Below, piece by piece: positions 42,578-50,776 of a DNA stretch of 64,000 bases (position 1 is the stretch's first letter; the number at the start of each line of letters is the position of its first letter). The stretch covers positions 1 to 64,000 of the forward strand of contig CAZTOW010000022.1 in the NCBI GenBank assembly GCA_964615375.1. Reading direction: 5' to 3'. The position numbers and the translations under genes are program-made. The notes below the pieces were generated by a model. The model did not search any database, was not told the DNA's origin, and saw only the letters and a program-made list of their open reading frames with translations. This DNA comes from CAZKWG01 sp964615375 (lineage in GTDB: Bacteria > Myxococcota_A > UBA796 > CAZKWG01).

Positions 42578-43024
42578 TCAGCCGGTCCGGGAGACCAGGA
42601 AGGCGCCCAGGACCAGGAAGACCACGCCGAGCCCGCGGGTGAGGGTGGCGGGGTTGCGGGGCAGCTCCATCCAGCCGTAGTGCTCGAAGAGCAGCGAGAA
42701 GCTGAGCTGCGAGGCGACCATCAGCGCGGTGGCCAGCGCCACGCCCACGATGGGCACCGCCTTGTTGAGCCCGGCCAGGAGCGTCACGCCGATGGCGCCG
42801 CCCAGGAAGGCCCACCAGGGCGCGGCCCCCACCCCGGCCAGCCCGGGCGTGCCGCGCATCCCCAGCAGCAGCAGGGCGGAGCCCATCAGCGCGCCCACGA
42901 CGTGCAGGAGCATGGACGCCTCCATGGCCCCGCTGTGGCGGGCGAGGCGCAGGGTGGCGGCCCAGATGAAGGGCTGGCAGAGGCCGGCGAAGACGGGGAA
43001 GAGGGGCCAGGCGAGCTTGGACAT
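42578..43024 (-). CDS. DMT-family membrane protein (YdcZ/DUF606 type)
   Basis: 148 residues, five hydrophobic helices, no signal peptide. PVFAGLCQPFIWAATLRLAR at the N terminus, WWAFLGGAIGVTLLAGLNKAV in the middle and ALATALMVASQLSFSLLFEHYG are the pattern of the EamA/DUF606 transporters; two such half-size units form one pump in some systems. The partner half is not in the window. It follows the hypothetical gene at 43056 by 31 bases on the same strand. Substrate unknown. Confidence 0.75.
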   Translation of the reverse strand: MSKLAWPLFPVFAGLCQPFIWAATLRLARHSGAMEASMLLHVVGALMGSALLLLGMRGTPGLAGVGAAPWWAFLGGAIGVTLLAGLNKAVPIVGVALATALMVASQLSFSLLFEHYGWMELPRNPATLTRGLGVVFLVLGAFLVSRTG

Positions 43025-43055
43025 GGGGGCTCCGGGGGCGGCCCATAGCCCGGCC

Positions 43056-43649
43056 TCAGTCGAAGAGCGAGCTCAGGTCCACGCTCGGCCGCGCCGCGTC
43101 CACCCGGTCCAGCGCCAGGAGCTCCTGGAAGGGGTGGCGGGCGGGGTCGAAGCCCGCCGCGCGCGTGGCGTCGATCACCAGCTCCAGCAGCGGGGATTCC
43201 CGGCGCATCCCCGCGCGGAAGTACCAGACCCGGGCGCGCAGCCGGCAGGCGGGGCGCGGATCCGTCTCCGGCGTGAGGCAGCCCTCCAGGTCGAGCTGGG
43301 TCCGCGTGACGTCCAGCGGAGAGACGCCCTCCTCGGGGGGGCGCTGCCAGCGGGCGAGCCAGCGCGTGGGGGCGGTGGCGGGGGCGCCCGCGCGCTCGAG
43401 GGCGCGACCCAGGCGGGTGCGGGCGCTCTCCAGCCAGGGCTCGGGCGCGTAGTCGCCGCCGGGGTAGCAGCGGACCTCGCGGGACCGGGCGAACAGGACC
43501 TCCTGGTAGCGGCGGTAGTCCACCACCCGCTCCCGCGGGGCGCGGGCCTCGTCCTGAGCCTCCTCGGCGTCACAGGGGATGCGGGTGACGATCGCGGTCT
43601 CGCCTGCGAGCGCGCGCACGGCGAGCAGCAGGGCGAGGGGCGCGCTCAC
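43056..43649 (-). CDS. secreted protein of unknown function
   Basis: 197 residues from a GTG at 43649. A short signal peptide (APLALLLAVRALAGE) precedes a mature region with four Cys, in the contexts TRIPCDAEE, EVRCYPGGD, LEGCLTPETD and RPACRLRAR; two disulfides are plausible. No family is recognised. It starts one base after the stop of the sulfatase-like lipoprotein gene and is surely co-transcribed with it. Confidence 0.5.
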   Translation of the reverse strand: MSAPLALLLAVRALAGETAIVTRIPCDAEEAQDEARAPRERVVDYRRYQEVLFARSREVRCYPGGDYAPEPWLESARTRLGRALERAGAPATAPTRWLARWQRPPEEGVSPLDVTRTQLDLEGCLTPETDPRPACRLRARVWYFRAGMRRESPLLELVIDATRAAGFDPARHPFQELLALDRVDAARPSVDLSSLFD

Positions 43650-43650
43650 C

Positions 43651-45114
43651 TCAGGGCCCCACCGACTCCGGGGACCACCGCTCCACCAGCGCGTCGAGCT
43701 CCGTCACCTCGGGCAGCAGCAGCTCCCAGAGCTTCTGCACCTCGGGGTCCGTCTCGTCATAGAGGTCCGTGGTCTCGTCGGGGTCGCTGTCCCGGCGGAA
43801 GAACTCCTTGCGCCCGTTCCAGCCGTAGAGCAGCTTGGCGTCGCCCACGGTCACCGCCTGGACGGGGGGCTTGCTCTGGGGGACGAGGGTGGAGAAGATC
43901 GGCTCGTCGGGCTCGCGGGCGCCCATGACCAGGCCGCTCATCTGCTCGGTGGGGCGGAGGCCGAGCATGGCCAGGGCGGTGGGCGGGATGTCCTCGTTGG
44001 TGGTGAGCCCGTCCCAGCTCGCCGGCTCCAGGTGGGGCGACCACAGGAAGGCGACGCCGTCGTTCTCCTGCGCGTAGAGCGAGGAGGCGTGCCCGCGGGC
44101 GTTGTGCTCGAAGAGCTGCTCCCCGTGATCGGTCCAGAAGACGACCAGCGTGTCCTCCAGCATCCCGCGGGACTCGAGCTCGCCCAGCAGGAGGGCGATC
44201 TGGTCGTCCACGTAGCGCACCTCGCCCGCGTAGCGGATCTGGAGGTGGGCCAGCAGGTTGGCCTTGCCCGCGTCGTCCAGCGAGTGCCAGGCGTTGGTGG
44301 CGGCGACGGTGCCCTCGTCGGAGTCGAGATCCCAGGGGATCTCCTCGAGCCCCTCGAGCTCGCTGAGGTAGGCCTCCGGCGGGGAGTAGGGCGAGTGCGG
44401 ATCCACGTAGTGGACGTGCAGCATCCAGGGGAGCGTGGTGTCCAGCTCGTCGTCCGCCATGGCCACCGCCGCCGCCGTGACCGCCTCGCCGGCCCGCCCG
44501 CTGGTGGCCCACTCGATCTCGAAGCCGGCCCCGAGCCCGGTCGCCGACCCGAGGTAACCGTTGGCGGTGACCAGCCCCGTCTGGTAGCCCTCGTCCAGGA
44601 GCAGGCCCGCCAGGGTCTCCACGCCCTCGGGCAGCGGCTCGAGATCCTCGGCGTAGTCGGGCACGCTGGCGACCAGACCGAGCTCCTCGGCGCGGGCGCC
44701 GGTCATGGCGCAGATGCTCCCCGGCCAGGTCCAGGAGCTGCACGAGCGGTGGGCGTTGAAGGTGACGCCCGCGCTCATCAGCCCGTCGAGGGTGGGGGTG
44801 TCGTCACCGCCGGTGTAGGCGCCCACGGCGTCGCGCCGCAGGGTGTCCACCGAGAGGACCAGCAGGTTGCGCGGCGTCTCCGAGAGCTGGAGCAGGGAGG
44901 GGAGCCCGTCGGGCTCCGGCTCTCCGGTCTCGCCGGTCTCGCCGGAGTCGGGCGGCCCCGAGTCCTGGGAGTCGGTCCCGCCAGAGTCGTCCCCCGGCGA
45001 GTCCCCGCTGTGCGCGGCGCTGTCGCTGTGGTCGGGCGACGCGCTCTCGGGGGCTTTCTCGGCGTCCTGACAGCCCAGGACCAGGCCGAACAGCAGCAGG
45101 CTCCGGGCTCGCAT
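43651..45114 (-). CDS. sulfatase-fold lipoprotein lacking the standard formylglycine motif
   Basis: 487 residues from the ATG at 45114. Lipoprotein signal LFGLVLGC, then a long Asp/Ser/Gly/Thr/Glu linker. The alkaline-phosphatase/sulfatase fold is clear: LLVLSVDTLRRDAVGAYTGG (metal Asp), the nucleophile region SSWTWPGSICAMTGARAEE, LHVHYVDPHSPYSPP, FWTDHGEQLFEHNARGHASS. The expected C/S-x-P-x-R motif, which becomes formylglycine, is absent: the nucleophile position reads SWTWPGS, so Ser or Thr may act instead, as in phosphoglycerol and phosphoethanolamine transferases. Sulfatase, phosphodiesterase or transferase activity cannot be decided. Upstream in-frame ATGs lie antisense to the next gene and are rejected. 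Confidence 0.78.
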   Translation of the reverse strand: MRARSLLLFGLVLGCQDAEKAPESASPDHSDSAAHSGDSPGDDSGGTDSQDSGPPDSGETGETGEPEPDGLPSLLQLSETPRNLLVLSVDTLRRDAVGAYTGGDDTPTLDGLMSAGVTFNAHRSCSSWTWPGSICAMTGARAEELGLVASVPDYAEDLEPLPEGVETLAGLLLDEGYQTGLVTANGYLGSATGLGAGFEIEWATSGRAGEAVTAAAVAMADDELDTTLPWMLHVHYVDPHSPYSPPEAYLSELEGLEEIPWDLDSDEGTVAATNAWHSLDDAGKANLLAHLQIRYAGEVRYVDDQIALLLGELESRGMLEDTLVVFWTDHGEQLFEHNARGHASSLYAQENDGVAFLWSPHLEPASWDGLTTNEDIPPTALAMLGLRPTEQMSGLVMGAREPDEPIFSTLVPQSKPPVQAVTVGDAKLLYGWNGRKEFFRRDSDPDETTDLYDETDPEVQKLWELLLPEVTELDALVERWSPESVGP

Positions 45115-45176
45115 GGCCGCGCTCCTCCACTCCTGATCGACCTTAGTCACGAAGTCCCCTCGTCGCCACCTGCCCG

Positions 45177-46886
45177 TCACAGGGGGACGCTGTGGACCCG
45201 CTCGTCGGAGGCGACCTGGAGCCCGCGCGGCTCGAGGCGCAGGCCCAGCGTCATCAGGGCCCCCATCAGCTCGCCGTCGCTCGCGAGCTCGGCGTCGATG
45301 GCGGCCCGGCCGGGGCTGGATCCCCAGAGGGCGACCAGGGTGCGGTCCACGGCGCGCCCCATCAGGCCGCGCCGCCCCTCGGCGAAGGTGAGCTCGAGCA
45401 CGGGGCCGAGGCCGAGGGCGAGGCGGCAGGGCGTCCGGGCGTGGAGCGCGCGCGCGGTCTGCAGCGCGGGGAGCGCGGCGTCGAAGGCGGCGAGGAGCAG
45501 GCCGGAGCGCGCCTGGACCATCGCGGCGCCCTGGGCGAGCAGGCTCTCCGACTCCTCGCGGAGGCGCTCCGGGCGCTGGTCGGGGATCTCCACGGCCAGC
45601 AGGGCGCGGCGGGCGGTGACCGTGCAGGCGCCGGGCTCCACGGCCTCGGGGGGCAGCAGATCGTGGGCGGCGGGGTCCTCCAATAACTGACCGGCGGTCA
45701 GTACGTCGGGGGGCAGGGTGCGGCGCTCCAGCATCACCAGCACGGGGCGGCTGGCCTGGCTCTGCACGGCGATCCGGCAGGGGCCCGCCTGAAGCTCGAG
45801 GCGCCCGGAGAAGGGGGCCTCGCCGCCGATGGGGACGGTGAGGCCCACGGGCCCGCTCTCGCCCACGGAGATGCTGGCGCTGTCGCGGCTCGGGAAGCTG
45901 CGCAGGCGGTAGAGTCCGGGCTCCAGCGGCAGCTCGAAGACCGCCTCGGCCCCGGGCTCCAGGCGGTCCTGGGCGACGACGTGGGGCTGGCGGGCGGGGC
46001 TGCCGATGCAGGAGCTGTGGACCTCGAAGCGGCGCAGGGCGGGGGATGTGCGAAAACGCACAGATACGGAGTCGGCGAAGGTGCCGTCGTAGTGGATGTT
46101 GCAGGCGGGGCAGTGGACCTCGCCGGCCTGGCTGAGGCGCGCGAGCTTCTGCTTGGGCGAGAGGCAGAGCGGGCAGAGCAGGTCCCAGGAGAGGGTGAGG
46201 GCGCCGGCGCGCACGGCCTCCAGGCAGCCGTGGACGGCGCGCTCCTGAGGGAGGCCCCAGCTCCGGGCGAGGGCGAGCGGGCTCAGGCTGTCCTGCTGGG
46301 AGAGGGGGGCCTCCTCGATGAGGCGGACGAGCTGCCGGGCGAAGTCGGGGTCGGGGATGCGCCCGGCCATGGCCTGCAGGCGGTCGCGGGCCTCCGGGGC
46401 CAGGGGCTCGGGGGCGGGCTCCAGGAGGACGTCGTCCCCGCGCAGGAGGGCGAGCATCTGGTCGAGGGCCCGGTCGATCTTGGGCTTGGACCGCACCAGG
46501 AGCTCGAACGCGACGGCGGGCTTGAAGAAGACGCTCCGCGGCCAGGCCTCCAGCGTGTACAGGATCGCGGTGCCCTCGCCCTGGGGCTTGAGGCGCAGGG
46601 TGCCGACCAGGCGCTCGCCGGGGCTCCCGAGGAAGCGGCGCTCCCAGCGGTACCACTGGCCGGTCCGGTACTGGAAGGGCAGCTCCTCCCAGCGCACGTC
46701 CATGCCGAGGAAGCGCGCGCTGCCCCGGCGGCGGGTGCCGCCGTCGGGCTCGGGGGTCTCCTCGAAGCGGAAGTCGAAGCCGGCGGCGCGGTTGTAGCGC
46801 TCGGTGTCGGAGAACAGGGCCCAGGTCTCCGCGGGGGAGGCGGGCGTGCTGAGCTCCCAGCTCGCGCGGACGGGAGAGGTGGCCAT
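45177..46886 (-). CDS. START-like / zinc-ribbon / degenerate cyclase protein (DUF5939-like)
   Basis: 569 residues from the ATG at 46886, which has GGAG 7 bases upstream. Residues 5-130 resemble a START/SRPBCC domain (ASPAETWALFSDTERYNRAA, GQWYRWERRFLGSPGERLVG). A zinc ribbon follows: CPLC at 238-241 and CPAC at 259-262. The C-terminal part (about 415-560) follows the class III adenylyl-cyclase plan (LLAVEIPDQRPERL, AARSGLLLAAFDAAL, LALGLGPVLELTF) but the two metal Asp residues are missing, so it is probably a sensory pseudo-cyclase. This layout fits DUF5939-type proteins. An 18-bp promoter motif lies 96 bases before the start; the ATPase gene is divergent. Confidence 0.6.
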   Translation of the reverse strand: MATSPVRASWELSTPASPAETWALFSDTERYNRAAGFDFRFEETPEPDGGTRRRGSARFLGMDVRWEELPFQYRTGQWYRWERRFLGSPGERLVGTLRLKPQGEGTAILYTLEAWPRSVFFKPAVAFELLVRSKPKIDRALDQMLALLRGDDVLLEPAPEPLAPEARDRLQAMAGRIPDPDFARQLVRLIEEAPLSQQDSLSPLALARSWGLPQERAVHGCLEAVRAGALTLSWDLLCPLCLSPKQKLARLSQAGEVHCPACNIHYDGTFADSVSVRFRTSPALRRFEVHSSCIGSPARQPHVVAQDRLEPGAEAVFELPLEPGLYRLRSFPSRDSASISVGESGPVGLTVPIGGEAPFSGRLELQAGPCRIAVQSQASRPVLVMLERRTLPPDVLTAGQLLEDPAAHDLLPPEAVEPGACTVTARRALLAVEIPDQRPERLREESESLLAQGAAMVQARSGLLLAAFDAALPALQTARALHARTPCRLALGLGPVLELTFAEGRRGLMGRAVDRTLVALWGSSPGRAAIDAELASDGELMGALMTLGLRLEPRGLQVASDERVHSVPL

Positions 46887-46981
46887 GGGGGGCTCCAGGG
46901 GGGTGGACATCTTCGCAGAAAGCTCAGAGTTCTGTGCGAGACTTCCGACAATAGAGCTTATGATCGGATCCGTGGTATGCT

Positions 46982-46999
46982 GAACATACATTCAAGTGA
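46982..46999 (-). promoter_or_regulatory. shared CACTTGAA...TGTTC promoter motif, copy 1
   Basis: On the - strand TCACTTGAATGTATGTTC points towards the DUF5939-like gene, whose ATG is 96 bases further on. It matches the element before the 74-residue gene (50680-50697) in 15 of 18 bases. The segment is AT-rich and lies only 22 bases before the ATPase gene on the opposite strand. Confidence 0.5.
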
Positions 47000-47020
47000 G
47001 GCGCGGACCTGGAGCTCGGC

Positions 47021-48718
47021 ATGCGAGCGCAGATGCAGGCGGACGCGCTGGCGGGGTGGCTGGACCTCCCCGTCGGGGCCCAGGCCCTGCTCTGCGCGCT
47101 GGCCGCCATCGACCTCGACCCGGAGGTCGCCGCGGTTCGGCAGCGGGCGGACGAGCACAACCGTCGCGGGGTGATCTCCTGGCGGGTCGCGCTCGGCGAG
47201 CTCCAGGCCCAGGGGCTGGAGGAGGCCCAGATCGGGAGCGCGGTGGAGGCGCTCTGGAGCTGGGGGCTGATCCTGGTGGTGGGGCAGGGGCGGGCGGACC
47301 CGCTGGTCCCGGGGACCTCCGCCCTGCGGCTCACGCACGTCTCGCGCGCCGCGCTCTCGCTGGCGCCGCCGGGGCTGGTGGCGGCGCCATTGTCGGATCA
47401 TCCGCCGACTCCCTGGGAGATCTGGCACGGCGCCAGCCAGGAGGGGCTCCTGTGGGAGGCCAGCCTGCGCCTCGGGATCCGCCATCCGCTGCGGGTGAGC
47501 GATCTCAAGGGAGGAGGCGCCGATCTGGCCGGTCGCGTCGCCCTGAGCCTGCTGCGGGACGGGGCGGCGGTGGTGGACGTGTGCGGGCAGAGCGGGCGGG
47601 ATCTGGTGCTGCTGCTGGAGGAGCTGCTCAGCGGCACGCGGCTGGCGCGCGGCCCTCGGCTGCTGCTCACCAGCAGCGCGTCCGCGGCGCGCTGGGCGGC
47701 GCTGGTCAGCGGGGCGACGATGCGCTGGGTGGAGCTGCCCCTGCACGGGAGCCAGCACACCGGCTTCTTCGACGAGCGCGTCACGGGCGAGCTCTCCCGG
47801 CACCACACCACGCGCCCGGCGGTGCGGGCGGACGTCTGCGGGATGCCGGAGAGCGACCGCGCGCTGGCCCGGCGCTGCACCATCCGCTGGGAGGACATGC
47901 TGTTCGCGCCCGCGGTGAAGCTGCAGCTCGAGCAGGCGCTGGCGCACGCGCGCTTTCGGACGGAGGTGCTCCCCGGGCGGGCGGCCTTCCCCGGGCAGGG
48001 GGCGGGCTATCGGCTGCTGCTCTCCGGGGTGCCGGGGACGGGCAAGTCCATGGCGTCCGAGGCGCTGGCCAGCGCGCTCGACCGCCCCCTGGTCACGCTG
48101 GACCTCTCGGCGGTGCTCTCCCGCTGGCTCGGGGAGACGGAGAAGTTCCTCTCCCAGGTCTTCGAGATGGCGGAGTTCGGCAACTGCGTGCTGCTGCTGG
48201 ACGAGGCGGAGGCGCTGTTCCGGCAGCGAGAGGGCGGGGAAGGCGGCGGGGGCGGGGGCGGGAGCGCGCTCCAGACGGTGGTGGCCTTCCTGCTGACCCG
48301 GCTGGAGCGCTTCTCGGGCGTGCTGGTGGCGACGACGAACCGGGTGAAGGACCTGGACGAGGCCTTCTTCCGGCGCTTCGACGACTTCATCGTCGTGCCG
48401 CTGCCCGACCCGGCCACGCGCCTGCAGATGTGGCGGCGCATGCTGGGCCTGGACGCGGGCGTGGACGGGCGAGGCCTGGCGATGGACGTGCTGGCGCAGC
48501 GCTTCTCGGTCTCGGGCGGGCTGATCCGGGGCGCGGCCCTGCGGGCGCGGGCCTGGTCGGAGGCGCTGGGCCACGGGCTCACGATGCCGGTGGTGCTGGC
48601 GGCACTGGCCCGGGAGCTGGAGAAGAACGATCGATCGCCCGCGGAGGTCTTCTTCGAGCCCTACCGCGGTGAGGTGCTGGCCCTGCTCCGGGGCCGCGAG
48701 GCGTCGGCCTGGGACTGA
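47021..48718 (+). CDS. AAA+ ATPase of contractile-injection-system type
   Basis: 565 residues. The N-terminal half (1-290) is poorly conserved and resembles a degenerate nucleotide-binding or substrate-recognition domain. The C-terminal AAA+ domain has Walker A GVPGTGKS (336-343), Walker B VLLLDEAEALF (391-401), sensor LVATTNRVKDLD and arginine-finger-like FRRFDDFIVVPLPD; a poly-Gly loop follows Walker B. CDC48-like AAA proteins with this plan are a regular part of extracellular contractile injection loci (Afp15-like), where they remodel or recycle components. The DUF4157 gene starts 15 bases downstream, which supports that reading. No sheath or tube genes are in the window. Confidence 0.82.
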   Translation: MRAQMQADALAGWLDLPVGAQALLCALAAIDLDPEVAAVRQRADEHNRRGVISWRVALGELQAQGLEEAQIGSAVEALWSWGLILVVGQGRADPLVPGTSALRLTHVSRAALSLAPPGLVAAPLSDHPPTPWEIWHGASQEGLLWEASLRLGIRHPLRVSDLKGGGADLAGRVALSLLRDGAAVVDVCGQSGRDLVLLLEELLSGTRLARGPRLLLTSSASAARWAALVSGATMRWVELPLHGSQHTGFFDERVTGELSRHHTTRPAVRADVCGMPESDRALARRCTIRWEDMLFAPAVKLQLEQALAHARFRTEVLPGRAAFPGQGAGYRLLLSGVPGTGKSMASEALASALDRPLVTLDLSAVLSRWLGETEKFLSQVFEMAEFGNCVLLLDEAEALFRQREGGEGGGGGGGSALQTVVAFLLTRLERFSGVLVATTNRVKDLDEAFFRRFDDFIVVPLPDPATRLQMWRRMLGLDAGVDGRGLAMDVLAQRFSVSGGLIRGAALRARAWSEALGHGLTMPVVLAALARELEKNDRSPAEVFFEPYRGEVLALLRGREASAWD

Positions 48719-48733
48719 CGGGAGGAGGGAGCC

Positions 48734-49270
48734 GTGGACATCTCCAGGGGTCTGGGCGTGGCGGCGGAGACCGAGGCGGAGGGCGTCGTCCTCGAGGAGC
48801 ACGATCTGGTCGATCCGCTGGTTGATCCGCTCTCCGATCTGGACGGCGAGGCCGTGCAGATGTCGGGCGGCGGCCGGAAGGCGTCGGTCAAGGCCCTGGC
48901 GGCGCAGGGGGCGGAGGGGAGCGCGGGGAGCCTGCCCCACGCCAACGTCATCCGCGAGGCCTTCGGGCACCACGACCTGGGCGGCGTGCGCGCGCACACG
49001 GGGCCGCAGGCGCAGGCGGCGACCGAGGCCATGGGCGCCAGAGCCTACGCGAAAGGCCAGGACATCGTCTTCGGGGCGGGCGGGACCAGCCTGTTCACCG
49101 CCGCGCACGAGGCCACCCACGTCGTGCAGCAGCGCGCGGGCATCAAGCCCCCGGGCGGGGTGGGATCGCCGGGCGACCCGCTGGAGCAGCAGGCCAACGC
49201 CGTGGCTGAGCTGGTGGTGTCGGGGGAGAGCGCGGTGCAGATGCTGGACGCGATCACCGGCCGGCGCTGA
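48734..49270 (+). CDS. DUF4157 protein with HExxH motif and a DPL/GEAVQM leader
   Basis: 178 residues from a GTG with GGAGG upstream. The central domain has LPHANVIREAFGHHDLGGVR (68-87), ARAYAKGQDIVFGAGG and FTAAHEATHVVQQRAG, with HExxH at 125-129: the DUF4157 (eCIS core) signature, a putative zinc metallopeptidase. The N-terminal leader contains DPL twice and GEAVQM (38-43), and the C terminus contains DPLEQQANAVAELVVSGES with VQM. The same DPL...GEAVQM pattern is in the 74-residue protein at 50777. DUF4157 proteins are found in loci of contractile injection systems and are suspected cargo or maturation factors. Operon with the ATPase. Confidence 0.82.
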   Translation: MDISRGLGVAAETEAEGVVLEEHDLVDPLVDPLSDLDGEAVQMSGGGRKASVKALAAQGAEGSAGSLPHANVIREAFGHHDLGGVRAHTGPQAQAATEAMGARAYAKGQDIVFGAGGTSLFTAAHEATHVVQQRAGIKPPGGVGSPGDPLEQQANAVAELVVSGESAVQMLDAITGRR

Positions 49271-49345
49271 TCGGCGGCACGCGCCAGGGGAGCCGGTTAA
49301 GTTGCCGCCTCTCTTCGAACCCGAGCCTCTGGTGAGCGTGACCCC

Positions 49346-50629
49346 ATGATCGACATCGACCTGATCCGACGCGAGCCCGAGCGCGTGCGCGCCGCGCTGC
49401 TCAAGCGCATGGACACCGTGGACCTGGACCCCATCCTCGAGCTGGACCGCCGCCGCCGCGCGCTCAGCCAGGAGGTCAGCGAGCTGGGCAGCAAGCGCAA
49501 CGCGCTGGCCGAGGCCATCGGCAAGAAGAAGCGGGCCAAGGAGGACACCAGCCAGCTCGAGGCCGAGGCCACGGCCCTGCGCGATCAGCTCATGGCGACC
49601 GAGGCGTCGCTGGGCGAGACCGAGGCGGCGCTGAAGGCCGAGATGGAGGTCCTGCCCAACCTGCCGCTGGACCGGGTGGTGAAGGGCGGCAAGGAGGCCA
49701 ACCAGGTGGTCAAGGTGTGGGGCGAGCAGCCGGACCCGGCCAGCAAGCCCCGCGACCACGTCGAGCTGGCCCACAAGCTGGGCCTCGTGGACTTCGAGCG
49801 CGGCACCAAGCTGGGCGGCCACGGCTTCTGGATCTACACGGGCCTGGGCGCGGCGCTGGAGTGGGCGCTCATCGACTTCTTCTGCCGCGAGCACTACAAG
49901 GACGGCTACACCTTCCTGCTGCCGCCCCACATGCTGCTGGAGGCCTGCGGCTACGCGGCCGGGCAGTTCCCCAAGTTCCGCGACGACGTCTTCCACATCT
50001 CGCCGGACAGCAGCGACCGCGGGCTCTTCCTGCTGCCCACGGCGGAGACGGCGATCCTGAACGTCTACCGCGACGAGATCCTGAGCGCGGACCAGCTCCC
50101 CATCAAGGCCTTCGCCTACACACCCTGCTACCGCCGCGAGGCGGGCAGCCACCGCACCGACGAGCGCGGCACCGTGCGCGGTCACCAGTTCAACAAGGTG
50201 GAGATGTTCCAGTTCACCACGCCAGAGCAGGGTGAGCAGGCGCTGATGGAGCTGGTGCGCAAGACCGAGACCCTGGTGGAGAAGCTCGGGCTGCACTACC
50301 GCACCTCGCTGCTGGCCGCGGGGGACGCCAGCGCGTCCATGCAGGTGACCTACGACGTGGAGGTCTGGATCCCCAGCATGAAGACCTACAAGGAGGTCTC
50401 CTCGGCCTCCTACGCGGGCGACTACCAGGCCCGGCGCGCCAGCATCCGCTACCGGCCGGAGGCCAAGGGCAAACCCAGGCTGGTTCACACGCTCAATGCG
50501 TCCGGGCTCGCGACCAGCCGCGTCTTCCCGGCCATGCTGGAGCAGCACCAGCAGCCGGACGGATCCTTCGTGGTGCCCGAGCCGCTGCGCGCCTGGGTGG
50601 GACGAGACGTCATCTACCCGGTTCGCTGA
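49346..50629 (+). CDS. serS: seryl-tRNA synthetase
   Basis: 427 residues, standard bacterial SerRS length. N-terminal antiparallel coiled coil (residues 1-110: IDLIRREPERVRAALLKRMD; LDRRRRALSQEVSELGSKRN) binds the tRNA-Ser long variable arm. The class II core has PTAETAILNVYRDEI (motif 2 entry), CYRREAGSHRTDERGTVRGH (motif 2) and LNASGLATSRVFPAMLEQHQ (motif 3). Catalyses ATP-dependent charging of tRNA-Ser and tRNA-Sec. It is a housekeeping gene standing between two contractile-system-associated genes. TTAAGT near 49297 may be its -10 box. Confidence 0.97.
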   Translation: MIDIDLIRREPERVRAALLKRMDTVDLDPILELDRRRRALSQEVSELGSKRNALAEAIGKKKRAKEDTSQLEAEATALRDQLMATEASLGETEAALKAEMEVLPNLPLDRVVKGGKEANQVVKVWGEQPDPASKPRDHVELAHKLGLVDFERGTKLGGHGFWIYTGLGAALEWALIDFFCREHYKDGYTFLLPPHMLLEACGYAAGQFPKFRDDVFHISPDSSDRGLFLLPTAETAILNVYRDEILSADQLPIKAFAYTPCYRREAGSHRTDERGTVRGHQFNKVEMFQFTTPEQGEQALMELVRKTETLVEKLGLHYRTSLLAAGDASASMQVTYDVEVWIPSMKTYKEVSSASYAGDYQARRASIRYRPEAKGKPRLVHTLNASGLATSRVFPAMLEQHQQPDGSFVVPEPLRAWVGRDVIYPVR

Positions 50630-50659
50630 GCGCTCTGCGGTCCTCGCCGGACGACATAA

Positions 50660-50697
50660 ACAAATCCTGTTTGTGAATATCACTTGAACATCTGTTC
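50660..50697 (+). promoter_or_regulatory. AT-rich promoter region with dyad and shared motif, copy 2
   Basis: The near-palindrome ACAAATCCTGTTTGT (50660-50674) is followed by GTGAATATCAC and then TCACTTGAACATCTGTTC (50680-50697), which matches the element before the DUF5939-like gene in 15 of 18 bases and in the same orientation relative to transcription. The 74-residue gene begins 80 bases after it. Confidence 0.5.
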
Positions 50698-50776
50698 GGG
50701 GTGTGCGAGGCTGAGTGTCCCGCGCGCATGCCTCTCGGCGCGCGTGCGGAATCCCCCCCAATCGGAGGACCCGAGC

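Noticed and set aside
50675..50685. CRP-type site in GTGAATATCAC
   Set aside because: The two half-sites are only 3 bases apart instead of 6, so it does not fit a CRP/FNR operator.
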